From Maribacter sp. 1_MG-2023 (GTDB lineage Bacteria > Bacteroidota > Bacteroidia > Flavobacteriales > Flavobacteriaceae), in assembly GCF_030547005.1 (NCBI RefSeq), contig NZ_JAUOPN010000004.1, forward strand, positions 62,001 to 126,000: DNA of 64,000 nucleotides. The letters run 5' to 3'. Of this stretch, positions 17,899-26,814 are shown one piece after another; within the stretch, counting starts at the first letter, position 1; every line of letters begins with the position of its first letter. A program made the position numbers and the translations under genes. Below the pieces are notes generated by a model. It did no database searches. It was not told the origin of the DNA and saw only the letters and a program-made list of their open reading frames with translations.

Positions 17899-17906
17899 TA
17901 TTTTTG
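17899..17906 (+). promoter_or_regulatory. -7 box upstream of nfu
   Basis: TATTTTTG is a perfect TAnnTTTG. The predicted start near 17910 gives a leader of about 15 bases to ATG 17925 and excludes an earlier TTG start at 17904. No clear -33 box. Confidence 0.5.
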
Positions 17907-17924
17907 TGTAAAATATTTGATGAA

Positions 17925-18836
17925 ATGAAAGAGTATTCGATTACGGTCGTAAAGACCAATAACCCAAATATATTAAAGTTCGAAACTAATCATATTTTAG
18001 TTCAACGAAAAAATTACGAATTCAAGAATATTGATAATGCCAAAAACTCACCTTTAGCACAGCAATTATTTCATTTGCCATTTATTAAAACGGTATATAT
18101 TTCTGGTGATTTTATCGGATTGGAACGTTATGATATTGTTCAATGGGAAGATGTAAAAGATGAAGTGGCACAACAGTTAGTTGAGTATTTAAATGCTGGG
18201 GAACCAATAGTTATTGAAGAAGACATGGATAAACCAGTACCGGTAACCGTTTATGCAGAGGTTACACCTAACCCATCTACGATGAAGTTTGTAGCTAGCA
18301 AAAAAATAGTAGCATCGGCATTCGAATTCAAAAACATTGATGAAGCTAGAGATTCTAAATTAGCTATGGAGCTATTTCAATTTCCGTTCGTAAAACAAGT
18401 ATTTATAGATGAGAACTACGTTTCTGTTTCTAAATATGAAGTTGCAGAATGGGACGATATCAATATCGAATTACGCGAAGTAATTAGAAATTTCATTGCT
18501 GATGGCAAAGAAATTGTTACTGATAATGCAAAAGCTATTGGTGCAGAAGCGCAAGTATCTGAAACTGTATCGGCAGAAAGCACGATAGAACTTGATGAAA
18601 TCTCTCAAGAAATAGTTGATATTTTAGAAGAATATGTAAAACCAGCCGTAGCGAGTGACGGTGGTAATATTATGTTTCAATCATACGATGTAGAAAGCAA
18701 AACGGTTAATGTAATTTTACAAGGAGCGTGCAGTGGCTGCCCATCATCAACTTTTACCTTGAAAAACGGTATCGAGACGATGCTAAAAAATATGATGGGA
18801 GACAAAGTAAATGAGGTAGTTGCGCTTAATGGTTAA
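17925..18836 (+). CDS. NifU/Nfu-family iron-sulfur cluster scaffold with duplicated N-terminal domain
   Basis: Nfu proteins receive Fe-S clusters from the assembly machinery and pass them to target enzymes. The 303-residue protein has two tandem Nfu N-terminal domains (about 1-105 and 108-205; both contain an AxxLFxxPF-type core, QQLFHLPFIK and MELFQFPFVK). After a linker comes the C-terminal NifU domain with the cluster-binding pair in GACSGCPSS (Cys269, Cys272). Most Nfu proteins have only one N-terminal copy. ATG 17925 follows a short leader after a perfect -7 box. Dodecin lies 71 bases downstream in the same direction, but a functional link is not shown. Confidence 0.94.
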   Translation: MKEYSITVVKTNNPNILKFETNHILVQRKNYEFKNIDNAKNSPLAQQLFHLPFIKTVYISGDFIGLERYDIVQWEDVKDEVAQQLVEYLNAGEPIVIEEDMDKPVPVTVYAEVTPNPSTMKFVASKKIVASAFEFKNIDEARDSKLAMELFQFPFVKQVFIDENYVSVSKYEVAEWDDINIELREVIRNFIADGKEIVTDNAKAIGAEAQVSETVSAESTIELDEISQEIVDILEEYVKPAVASDGGNIMFQSYDVESKTVNVILQGACSGCPSSTFTLKNGIETMLKNMMGDKVNEVVALNG

Positions 18837-18907
18837 TTAATCATTGAATTGAATTAAACATTGCCTTCAATTTTTGTAACTTTAAATAAATCTAAAAATC
18901 ATTAATT

Positions 18908-19108
18908 ATGGCAGTTTTAAAAGTAATCGAAATATTAGCAAATTCTGACAACGGATGGGAAGACGCAGCAAAAAAAGCAGTTTCTGAAGCATCTAAATCA
19001 GTAAAAAATATTAAATCGGTTTACATCAACGAGCAAAGTGCTACTGTTGAAGATGGTAAAATCAAAAATTATAGAGTAAATGTGAAAATCACTTTTGAAG
19101 TGAAATAA
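18908..19108 (+). CDS. Dodecin family flavin-binding protein
   Basis: A 66-residue protein of the dodecin family: small beta-alpha-beta-beta subunits that form hollow dodecamers and store or buffer flavins in the cytoplasm. The family pattern is clear: the opening VLKVIEILANS, the helix GWEDAAKKAVSEASKSV, and two strands ending NYRVNVKITFEVK. Length is typical. A 7/8 -7-like box, TAACTTTA (18877-18884), could give its own transcript, and a strong terminator follows the stop by 18 bases. Confidence 0.94.
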   Translation: MAVLKVIEILANSDNGWEDAAKKAVSEASKSVKNIKSVYINEQSATVEDGKIKNYRVNVKITFEVK

Positions 19109-19126
19109 CAATTACCTAACAGGATT

Positions 19127-19153
19127 AAAAGCGCCAAAAGGCGCTTTTTTTTG
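19127..19153 (+). terminator. Strong intrinsic terminator after dodecin
   Basis: The 9-bp stem AAAAGCGCC (19127-19135) / GGCGCTTTT (19140-19148), with loop AAAA, is followed by an uninterrupted T-run. Confidence 0.92.
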
Positions 19154-19175
19154 TTTTAAAACTAAAATACTCCCA

Positions 19176-21227
19176 ATGCCTACCCCACAAAAGCACACTA
19201 ATAATCTAATTAAAGAAAGCAGTCCATATTTACTACAGCACGCGCATAACCCAGTTAATTGGGAAGCGTGGAATGATGATGTTTTAAAACAAGCAAAAGA
19301 AGAACAAAAACTAATACTTATTAGTATTGGTTATGCCGCTTGTCATTGGTGTCATGTTATGGAACATGAATGTTTTGAAGATGAAGAAGTCGCAGAAACA
19401 ATGAATGCCCATTTTATTAATATAAAAGTGGACAGGGAAGAACGACCAGATATCGACCATATTTATATGCATGCATTACAGATGATGACAGGTAGTGGCG
19501 GCTGGCCTTTAAATATACTTGCGCTACCCGACGGCAGACCTTTCTGGGGCGCAACCTTCGTCAAAAAACAAGAATGGATACAAGTATTGAATCAACTTCA
19601 ACAACTTTATGTTGAAGACCCTAATAAGATTATGGGATATGCCGAAAACATGGCAGCAGGACTAAAAGAAATAAATGCTATTACTTCAGATGAAAATCAA
19701 GATTTAATTGAAGATTCTGAAATTGATACGATGGTTATCGATTGGACCAAATACTTTGATACCTTTTTAGGAGGATATAAACGGGCACCAAAATTCATGA
19801 TGCCTACCAATCTGAACTTTTTACAATACTATTCTCACGCAAAACAAGATAATACTGTAAATGAATATGTAAACACCACTCTAACAAGAATGGCCTGGGG
19901 CGGCATATTTGATCATGTCGGTGGTGGATTCTCTAGATATTCCGTAGACACTAAATGGCATGTACCCCATTTCGAAAAAATGTTATATGACAACGGCTTG
20001 TTAATTAGTCTTTACGCGAATGCATATGCAAAGACTAACAATAATCTCTATAAAGCTGTCGTAGAAAAAAGTGTCATATTCCTAGAAGAAGAACTATTAG
20101 ATAAAAGCAACGGATTTTACTCTTCTTTAGATGCTGATAGTTTAACTGATGACAACAAGTTAGTAGAGGGTGCATTTTATGTTTGGCAAGAAGAACAACT
20201 TAAAGAGCTATTAAAAGACGATTACCCTATTTTTAGTGATTACTTCAGTATTAACTCTTATGGATACTGGGAAGATGACAAATATGTACTTATTAGAGAT
20301 TCAGAAGCCTTAGCTATTGCAATGAATCATTCTATCACCAAAATAGAATTACAAAAAATAATTACGAAGTGTCTTTCACTATTGAAGGTAGAGAGAGAAA
20401 AAAGAAACAAACCAAGGTTAGATGATAAAATTTTAACTTCTTGGAATGGCTTGACATTAAAAGGACTCACAGATGCCTATAGATATTTAGAAGATGACAA
20501 GTATTTGAGCCTTGCTATTAATAATGCTAATTTTATTCTAGAACATATGACCACAGAAGATGGTGGTTTATACCGCAACTTCAAAAATGGAAAAAGTACT
20601 ATTCATGGTTTTCTCGAGGATTACGCCTCTATTATCGATGCATTCATAGGGCTATATGAAGTTTCTTTTGATGAGAAATGGCTAGATCATAGTTTAGAAT
20701 TAACAAAATATGCAATTAAAAATTTCTCAGATTCTGATACAGGACTATTCTTTTTTACATCTAATAACGAAAACAATCTTATTAGAAAAACCCTAGAGGT
20801 TGCAGATAACGTAATTCCGTCTTCTAATTCTATGATGGCACATAATTTACATAAGCTGTCAAAATATTTCCCTGAAGATAATTTTGATATTCGTTTGCAT
20901 CAAATGATGAAAACCATGAAACCATCAATCACTGATAATCCTCAAAATCATGCTAATTGGCTTTACTTAGCACAGCTAATGAGTGAGAATTTCTATGAAT
21001 TGGTCGTTATCGGTGAAAACTTTGAACTCATATGCAAAACCCTGATGAAGAACTATCTGCCAAACGCTATATTTGCTGCTTCAAATGCTAAAACTAGCAA
21101 CTTACCTTTGTTAATGAACAGGTATGTAATGAACAAGACGCTCATCTACGTTTGTAATCACGGTAGCTGTCAAATGCCCGTAGAAGAACCTAGCAAAGCT
21201 TTAGATCTAGTTTCATCTATCACTTAA
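19176..21227 (+). CDS. YyaL/SSP411-family thioredoxin-domain protein (DUF255)
   Basis: A 683-residue cytoplasmic protein. The N-terminal third is a thioredoxin-like DUF255 domain with the conserved opening SPYLLQHAHNPVNW and the redox pair CHWC (Cys56, Cys59). The rest resembles an alpha/alpha-toroid of the six-hairpin glycosidase/epimerase type (for example GGIFDHVGGGFSRYSVD and WHVPHFEKMLYDN). The family is found from bacteria to man (SPATA20), but its reaction is not established; older annotations as a kinase or cellulase-like protein should not be trusted. No signal peptide. It starts just after the dodecin terminator and is followed by an MscS gene 74 bases downstream. Confidence 0.93.
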   Translation: MPTPQKHTNNLIKESSPYLLQHAHNPVNWEAWNDDVLKQAKEEQKLILISIGYAACHWCHVMEHECFEDEEVAETMNAHFINIKVDREERPDIDHIYMHALQMMTGSGGWPLNILALPDGRPFWGATFVKKQEWIQVLNQLQQLYVEDPNKIMGYAENMAAGLKEINAITSDENQDLIEDSEIDTMVIDWTKYFDTFLGGYKRAPKFMMPTNLNFLQYYSHAKQDNTVNEYVNTTLTRMAWGGIFDHVGGGFSRYSVDTKWHVPHFEKMLYDNGLLISLYANAYAKTNNNLYKAVVEKSVIFLEEELLDKSNGFYSSLDADSLTDDNKLVEGAFYVWQEEQLKELLKDDYPIFSDYFSINSYGYWEDDKYVLIRDSEALAIAMNHSITKIELQKIITKCLSLLKVEREKRNKPRLDDKILTSWNGLTLKGLTDAYRYLEDDKYLSLAINNANFILEHMTTEDGGLYRNFKNGKSTIHGFLEDYASIIDAFIGLYEVSFDEKWLDHSLELTKYAIKNFSDSDTGLFFFTSNNENNLIRKTLEVADNVIPSSNSMMAHNLHKLSKYFPEDNFDIRLHQMMKTMKPSITDNPQNHANWLYLAQLMSENFYELVVIGENFELICKTLMKNYLPNAIFAASNAKTSNLPLLMNRYVMNKTLIYVCNHGSCQMPVEEPSKALDLVSSIT

Positions 21228-21301
21228 CAATTTATTCAGCCTCGTATTAATTTTAGGTTATAAGTAACTAGTCGATTTAGCAGTTAAAATAAATAAAAGT
21301 T

Positions 21302-22129
21302 ATGATGGATAAAATAATGAATCTGCAAGAGCATGCAGATAATGCAATAGCTTGGCTATGGGCGGTACTACCTAGTCTATTATGGGCAATATTTCTATTA
21401 ATTGCAGGTACGTATGTCATACGTTTCATAAATAAAATGATACGTAATTTTTTTGCAAATAAAGACTACGATTTAGCGTTAGAAACATTTTTACAAAGCT
21501 TTATCAGCATTGCTTTAAAAATAATACTTTTCATATTGGTAATTACCCAATTAGGAGTGCAAACAAGTTCTTTAGTTGCTATTTTAGCCTCTGCAGGTTT
21601 AGCTATTGGTTTAGCCCTACAAGGTTCATTGGCAAATTTCGCAGGAGGTGTTCTTATCTTATTATTTAAACCATTTAGAATAGGAGATTTTATCTCTGCT
21701 CAGGGTGTAGATGGCACGGTAAAAGAGATTTCAATATTCACTACTAAAGTAAGCACCTTCGGTAATCAAATTGCGATAATTCCAAATGGTCAACTTTCAA
21801 ACAATACAATTACAAACTATAACGCTCAAGATACTAGAAGAGATAAAATTGATGTCGGCATTGGTTATAGTTCGAATATTAAAGAAGCCAAAGAAATTCT
21901 TTTGACTATTTGCCATGAGCATGAAACTATACATAAGACTCCAGCTCCTGAAGTTTATGTAGGTGAATTAGGAGATAGCTCGGTAAACCTGACGTTACGG
22001 TTTTGGGCGAACAATACCGATTTTTGGGCTGCGCATTTCTATGTTTTAGAAGAAATAAAGTATCGTTTTGATGCTGCAGGTATAGAAATACCATTCCCAC
22101 AAAGAGTAGTTACACAGATGAAAAGTTAA
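21302..22129 (+). CDS. Small-conductance mechanosensitive channel (MscS family)
   Basis: A 275-residue inner-membrane protein that opens under membrane tension and releases solutes on hypo-osmotic shock. Three membrane segments (about 18-38, 62-82 and 88-118) end in the glycine/alanine-rich pore helix ASAGLAIGLALQGSLANFAGG. The cytoplasmic beta domain begins with FRIGDFI and includes IPNGQLSNNTITN; a C-terminal alpha/beta domain follows. Length matches the minimal MscS type. ATG 21302 and 21305 are both possible. It is convergent with tsaB, with a shared terminator between them. Confidence 0.95.
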   Translation: MMDKIMNLQEHADNAIAWLWAVLPSLLWAIFLLIAGTYVIRFINKMIRNFFANKDYDLALETFLQSFISIALKIILFILVITQLGVQTSSLVAILASAGLAIGLALQGSLANFAGGVLILLFKPFRIGDFISAQGVDGTVKEISIFTTKVSTFGNQIAIIPNGQLSNNTITNYNAQDTRRDKIDVGIGYSSNIKEAKEILLTICHEHETIHKTPAPEVYVGELGDSSVNLTLRFWANNTDFWAAHFYVLEEIKYRFDAAGIEIPFPQRVVTQMKS

Positions 22130-22150
22130 TGTACAAATCACAACAAATAA

Positions 22151-22180
22151 AAAAGCCTTTGAGTAATCAAGGGCTTTTTT
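22151..22180. terminator. Bidirectional terminator between mscS and tsaB
   Basis: The 12-bp stem AAAAGCCTTTGA (22151-22162) / TCAAGGGCTTTT (22167-22178), with loop GTAA and one T-G pair, has T-runs on the 3' side of both strands. Confidence 0.88.
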
Positions 22181-22194
22181 ATTTTACGTCACTT

Positions 22195-22875
22195 TTATGT
22201 TTTCGCTTTCTTGGTTTGCATCACAAAATCTTTCAAGTAATACGGTTCAAAATAAGCCACATCTTCAAAGTCAGCTATATTATATTTATCCGATGAAATA
22301 GCTGCCATTTCTTTTGCTGATGGCACTACTTCACAATGGTAAGTAATCATTTCTAAAGGAAACAATTCTTTTATCTTCTCTGCTCCACTACCTAAAAAGT
22401 GAACATGCTTTTTATTGATATATTCTTGAAAAGAATGCTTATCGATTACTTCAGCTTTCGTTTCTCTTATTTCATTGAGTTCAGCATCAAAAACTAATGA
22501 ATACACTTCCATACGTCTAGCATCTAAAACCGGTATTAATACTTCATCATTTTTAATTTTCACTTGGGATGCCATACTTTTCAATGTAGAAATCGAAATC
22601 AACGGAATACCTAATGCATAACACAAGCCTTTTGCCGCCGAAACACCAATTCTAAGTCCCGTATAAGAGCCAGGACCTTTACTAACCGCTACAGCTTCTA
22701 AATCTTCCATTTTCAAAGAGGCCTCTTGCATTACCTCTTCAATGAAGATATGTAGTTTCTCTGCATGCGAATAGTTTGCAGAATTCAATTCTTTTAATGA
22801 AAGAACTTCACCTTTTTTAGCAACACAAACCGAACAATTTGTTGATGATGTTTCTAGATTTAATATTATGCCCAT
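22195..22875 (-). CDS. tsaB: tRNA threonylcarbamoyladenosine biosynthesis protein TsaB
   Basis: TsaB is the inactive ASKHA paralogue that pairs with TsaD to transfer threonylcarbamoyl to adenosine 37 of ANN-decoding tRNAs. The 226-residue protein has the family signatures: ILNLETSSTNCSV at the N-terminus, YSHAEKLHIFIEEV, and VSKGPGSYTGLRIGVSAAKGLCY. Its partner genes tsaC/D/E are not in this window. It lies downstream of the export cluster, but a terminator precedes it and a perfect -7 box ends five bases before the ATG. It is therefore likely transcribed alone with a very short leader. Confidence 0.96.
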   Translation of the reverse strand: MGIILNLETSSTNCSVCVAKKGEVLSLKELNSANYSHAEKLHIFIEEVMQEASLKMEDLEAVAVSKGPGSYTGLRIGVSAAKGLCYALGIPLISISTLKSMASQVKIKNDEVLIPVLDARRMEVYSLVFDAELNEIRETKAEVIDKHSFQEYINKKHVHFLGSGAEKIKELFPLEMITYHCEVVPSAKEMAAISSDKYNIADFEDVAYFEPYYLKDFVMQTKKAKT

Positions 22876-22880
22876 GTTTG

Positions 22881-22888
22881 CAAAGGTA
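22881..22888 (-). promoter_or_regulatory. -7 box of tsaB, almost touching the start codon
   Basis: TACCTTTG on the minus strand is a perfect TAnnTTTG. Only five bases separate it from the tsaB ATG, so the mRNA leader would be about two bases or absent. No good -33 box is visible. Confidence 0.45.
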
Positions 22889-22905
22889 TTACTTACTACA
22901 AAATG

Positions 22906-22939
22906 AAAAAGCCTGTATACATGAAAATGTTACAGGCTT
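22906..22939 (-). terminator. Terminator of the export cluster
   Basis: The stem AAGCCTGTA / TACAGGCTT (arms 22909-22917 and 22931-22939) is nearly extended by an inner ACAT/ATGT pairing and is followed on the minus strand by TTTTT. It lies 23 bases after the TolC-like stop. Confidence 0.85.
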
Positions 22940-22961
22940 ATCAACTATAGAATATTTTATG

Positions 22962-24320
22962 CTATTCTAACGACAACGGAATACCGTAATAGAATTCTAG
23001 AATTTTCAACCTGAAGATATAATCATATTTTGTGCGAATTAAATCTGCTTCTGCATTATCTACTCTAGATTGTGCTTGACTATATTCAAATGAATTCATT
23101 AGCCCTACATCGAAACGTTCTTTTGAATAATTAAAAGCCAATCTTCTCGCCTCTAAAGTTTTCTCGGCAGCATAATACGCTTTAGCAAATGTTGTAACAT
23201 CTACATAACTTTGATTTACAGTTGTTTCCAAATCTAACTTATCCAATTCAAACTGAAGTTTTGATTTTTCTAAATTAATTCGCGAACGCTTTACACTATT
23301 ACGAGTACTATGCCCATTAAAAATAGGTACATTTAATTGTGCTCCGTATGCGATTCCATCAAAAATCCAAAGTTGATCTATAAAACCAGGAGTAAAAAAT
23401 CCTCCATTACCATCTGGTAAAGGTTCGGTAGCATCAGAATATCTTGCCCCATATTGAAAAAAACCACTTAAAGTTGGCGCATAAGCCCCTTTTGCAATCT
23501 CCAAATCTTTCTCCGCTAAGTCAACCGTAGATTCAGAAAACTTAATATCATTTCTAAATTCTAATGCTTTAGTAAAAATTGTTTTAGGCGAATTATTTAA
23601 AATATCCGATGGCGGAACTTCAAAAGTTTCATTAGTAATATCAAAATTATCATAATCGGTTATTTGCAAAAGTTGTGCAAGATTTATCCTTGAAATCAAA
23701 ACTAAACTTTCATTATTGACCATTTGTTGTTCTTGTCCGGCAGCGGTCGCCTCTAAATCAAGCAAATCTCCCCTAGGGACAATCCCTGAATCTACCAATT
23801 CTTTTGTCCTCTTTAAATCTTGTTCTGTTATTGCATACTGCGACTTTGAAACTGCCAGCGCCTCTTTATTTGATAAGATTTGTAGATATGCATTAGCTAC
23901 CCTTAACTCTATATCATCTTTTAAATTTTCTAGTCTATACTGATTACTAATTGCATTTAATTTTGCACGTTGTAGTTGTTTAAAATTCCTTAATCCATTA
24001 TACAGGGTTATATCAGAATTTATATTTCCACTAACACTAACGGTAGATTGATTACCTAAAACCGGTTGATTAGAGGTGCTTACGATAGTAAATCCAACGT
24101 TTTTTGATGCATTTGAAGAAGCACTTAATGTAGGTAGCATATTTCCGATAGCATCAGATTCATCTATTATAGCATTTTCTAAATCCAACTCAAATTGCTT
24201 GACGGTAAGATTGTTCTCTACAGCATAGTAAACGCATTCTTCTAAAGTCCATTTCTTTTGTTGTGCCATTCCAAAGACAACAGAAAATATCAGTAGTAAT
24301 CCTGTGATTTTTACTTTCAT
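22962..24320 (-). CDS. TolC-family outer-membrane efflux protein
   Basis: A 452-residue exported protein (signal peptide to FGMAQ). It has the two-fold repeat of long heptad-rich helices typical of outer-membrane efflux proteins, starting WTLEECVYYAVENNLTVKQ and with the second half near FTKALEFRNDIKFSE. TolC-type trimers form the outer-membrane duct for MacAB-like or RND pumps. It is the last gene of the export cluster, 67 bases after an adaptor gene, and the only outer-membrane component in the cluster, so both adaptors may share it. Substrate unknown. Confidence 0.95.
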   Translation of the reverse strand: MKVKITGLLLIFSVVFGMAQQKKWTLEECVYYAVENNLTVKQFELDLENAIIDESDAIGNMLPTLSASSNASKNVGFTIVSTSNQPVLGNQSTVSVSGNINSDITLYNGLRNFKQLQRAKLNAISNQYRLENLKDDIELRVANAYLQILSNKEALAVSKSQYAITEQDLKRTKELVDSGIVPRGDLLDLEATAAGQEQQMVNNESLVLISRINLAQLLQITDYDNFDITNETFEVPPSDILNNSPKTIFTKALEFRNDIKFSESTVDLAEKDLEIAKGAYAPTLSGFFQYGARYSDATEPLPDGNGGFFTPGFIDQLWIFDGIAYGAQLNVPIFNGHSTRNSVKRSRINLEKSKLQFELDKLDLETTVNQSYVDVTTFAKAYYAAEKTLEARRLAFNYSKERFDVGLMNSFEYSQAQSRVDNAEADLIRTKYDYIFRLKILEFYYGIPLSLE

Positions 24321-24387
24321 TTTTTTCTTTTTTAAACCAACCTATACCTAGGTTGCTCGATTCGTTTTTTGATTTGATTGATTATTC

Positions 24388-25512
24388 TTAATCCTCCTCC
24401 GAGCCATTATTTTCACTCTTAGCTTCTAACTTGTTCCAGATTTTTATTTTGGAGTTTGCATCGATGCCAGAAATAATTTCTACGTCGATACCATCACTAA
24501 CGCCAAGTTCAAGCTCTCTTTTTTCAAATTCATTATCACCTGTCTCAACTTCAACGTATGGTTTATTGGTTTCTTTATCGAACTGTAGCAGTGCTTCTTT
24601 AATAGAAAGCACATCTTTCTTCTCTTCTAAAACAATAGCTGCATTTGCGCTATAACCAGCTCTAATATTAGTGCTATCAGACACTACCAAATCACCTTCT
24701 ATCTTAAACTGAACTGCACCCTCTTCTTCCACTCCTTTAGGAGCAATGAACTTTAATTTAGCATTGAATTTTTCATCTTGTAAAGCACCCATGCTAATTT
24801 CTAATGGCATACCTACTTTAAGTTTACCCACTTCAGCTTCATCAACTTCACCTTCAAAAATCATTTTAGACATATCTGCAATAAATGCAATCGTAGTACC
24901 GTCATTGAAGTTATTACTTTCAATAACCTGATCACCTACCTCAACAGGTATTTCTAATAATGTACCAGTTACCGTAGCCCTAATATTGGTATTTGCACTA
25001 GATGAGCCACCTGCAGAACCTACTCTAATTATCTGATAGTCTGCTTGAGCATTCTGTAGTTCTTGCGTAGCCTGATCAAAACGTAATTGTAACGCATTGA
25101 AATCTTGACTAGAAATCACCCCTTTATCAAATAGTGTTTTATTTCGGTCGTATTCAATCTTTGTATTACTTAAAGAAATTTTGGCATTGTTTACTCTACC
25201 ACGAGCTTGATTTAAAGACTGCTCATTAGGAACCACTTTTATAGTAGCTATTAAATCTCCTGCTTTTACCTGAACTCCTTCTTCTAAATATACCTTTTGT
25301 ATAATACCAGAAATTTGAGGTTTGATCTCAATTTCATCTTGTGGTATTACCTTACCGGTAACAACAACCTTATTGGTAATATCTCTTTTTTCAACGGTCT
25401 CCGTTTCATATGTTTTTAAAGGAGTACTATTCTTCTTTAAAAAATAGACTACTGCAGCCAGTATCCCTATAACTGCTACTCCTATTAATGCGTACTTTAC
25501 ATACTTGTTCAT
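24388..25512 (-). CDS. MacA/HlyD-type periplasmic adaptor protein (copy 2)
   Basis: A 374-residue adaptor with an N-terminal membrane anchor (about 7-24), a barrel-sandwich (lipoyl-like) domain (IKPQISGIIQKVYLEEGVQV), an alpha-hairpin (about 110-165), the second half of the sandwich (ATVTGTLLEIPVEVGDQVIE) and a beta-barrel. Adaptors of this type bridge MacB-like permeases to TolC. ATG 25512 is used; a TTG two codons upstream is open but less likely. It is closely related to the other adaptor in the cluster (both contain QVIESNNFN.GTTIA and DEAEVGKLK/DESEVGKIK), which suggests duplication. The gene follows a permease pair by 44 bases. Confidence 0.94.
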   Translation of the reverse strand: MNKYVKYALIGVAVIGILAAVVYFLKKNSTPLKTYETETVEKRDITNKVVVTGKVIPQDEIEIKPQISGIIQKVYLEEGVQVKAGDLIATIKVVPNEQSLNQARGRVNNAKISLSNTKIEYDRNKTLFDKGVISSQDFNALQLRFDQATQELQNAQADYQIIRVGSAGGSSSANTNIRATVTGTLLEIPVEVGDQVIESNNFNDGTTIAFIADMSKMIFEGEVDEAEVGKLKVGMPLEISMGALQDEKFNAKLKFIAPKGVEEEGAVQFKIEGDLVVSDSTNIRAGYSANAAIVLEEKKDVLSIKEALLQFDKETNKPYVEVETGDNEFEKRELELGVSDGIDVEIISGIDANSKIKIWNKLEAKSENNGSEED

Positions 25513-25556
25513 GCTCAACTATTTGATTGTTATTTATTCTTTTGTTGTTTGGTCTT

Positions 25557-26813
25557 TTACTCTTCTCTTAAGGCGTCAATTGGTTTTATTCTAATAGCTC
25601 TATTCGCAGGTATCAATCCGATTAAAACACTCAGACCTACCATTAAAATAAAAGAACCCAAAAACTGCGGTATACTAATCATAAGATTATAAAATGGCAT
25701 ATCACTGTTTTCACCTATCATATTATTCGCAATCGCTAGAAACCCTATTGCGATTGCAAAACCGACAAAGCCAGCAAATACCGTAATTACGATAGACTCC
25801 AGTACAATTTGTCTCTTAACTACTTTTGGGGTTGCACCCAAGGCGCGTCTTATACCTATTTCTTTTGTACGTTCTTTTACTGTAATTAAAAGAATATTAC
25901 TAATAGCAATAACACCTGCCAGTAAGGTCAAAATTCCAACGAAGAACGATACGCCTTGTAATACACCTGTAAATGCCGATACATTGTTGAATACTTCAGA
26001 CATATCAAAACTACCAATGGCGCGTTCGTCTATAGGGTTAATATCATACTTGTTTTTCAACAGACGTTTTATCTGACTTTCCACAACAGGTACTTTAGTA
26101 TCTGACTGAACCGAGATTGCCATCCATCCCATTCTATCTCCAGAACCAAATGCTTTTTGAAATGTTGAAAACGGAATATACACTGAATTCTCTCCGTCAA
26201 TATTGATGTTTTGATTTGGCTTATAAATACCGACGATATTAAAGAACACTCCGTTAATACGTACATCTTCCCCTATCGAATTTTCGCCTTTTTCAAATAA
26301 AAGTTTATACGTTTCTTCTCCAATAACACAAACCTTTTTAGACTCGGTCATATCATTTTCATTAAGAAACCTACCCTCTAATAGTTTCTTCTTCATGATT
26401 TCATCCACATTTGGATAATCACCATAAACTGCCGACCCACTAGTTAATCCTTTTCTATATACTGTAACCACACCTCTATGATTACCAAGCTCTATTCTTG
26501 GTGCAAGAACTTCTATTTCTGGAATCTGTTCTTTTAAGATGGTAGCATCTTCAAGTTTAAATTGAATTCTTCGCCCTCTTTCGAATCCTTTATAAGGTTC
26601 TGATGTACTTTGACTCCATACAAACAGACTGTTAGATGCGGTACCTGCAAATATTTTTTGAAAACCATTGCTCATTCCGTTTGCACCACCTAAAAGCAAT
26701 ACAAGAATTATCATAGCGATAATAACCCCCAACATGGTTAAAAATGTGCGAAACAAGTTCTTACCTAATGTGGCAAAAATCTCTGACCATAAATCTCTAT
26801 CAAGTATCCACAT
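25557..26813 (-). CDS. MacB/FtsX-type ABC transporter permease (copy 4)
   Basis: A 418-residue permease without an ATPase domain: one N-terminal membrane helix after the amphipathic start (WILDRDLWSEIFATLGKN), a large periplasmic MacB_PCD domain, and three C-terminal FtsX helices with the coupling segment TVKERTKEIGIRRALGATP. MacB-like systems act as mechanotransmission pumps pushing periplasmic substrates out through TolC. ATG 26813 lies one base after the stop of the preceding permease and matches the start of its paralogues; a GTG at 26825 is also open. It probably pairs with that permease as a heterodimer using the single cluster ATPase. Confidence 0.94.
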   Translation of the reverse strand: MWILDRDLWSEIFATLGKNLFRTFLTMLGVIIAMIILVLLLGGANGMSNGFQKIFAGTASNSLFVWSQSTSEPYKGFERGRRIQFKLEDATILKEQIPEIEVLAPRIELGNHRGVVTVYRKGLTSGSAVYGDYPNVDEIMKKKLLEGRFLNENDMTESKKVCVIGEETYKLLFEKGENSIGEDVRINGVFFNIVGIYKPNQNINIDGENSVYIPFSTFQKAFGSGDRMGWMAISVQSDTKVPVVESQIKRLLKNKYDINPIDERAIGSFDMSEVFNNVSAFTGVLQGVSFFVGILTLLAGVIAISNILLITVKERTKEIGIRRALGATPKVVKRQIVLESIVITVFAGFVGFAIAIGFLAIANNMIGENSDMPFYNLMISIPQFLGSFILMVGLSVLIGLIPANRAIRIKPIDALREE

Positions 26814-26814
26814 A

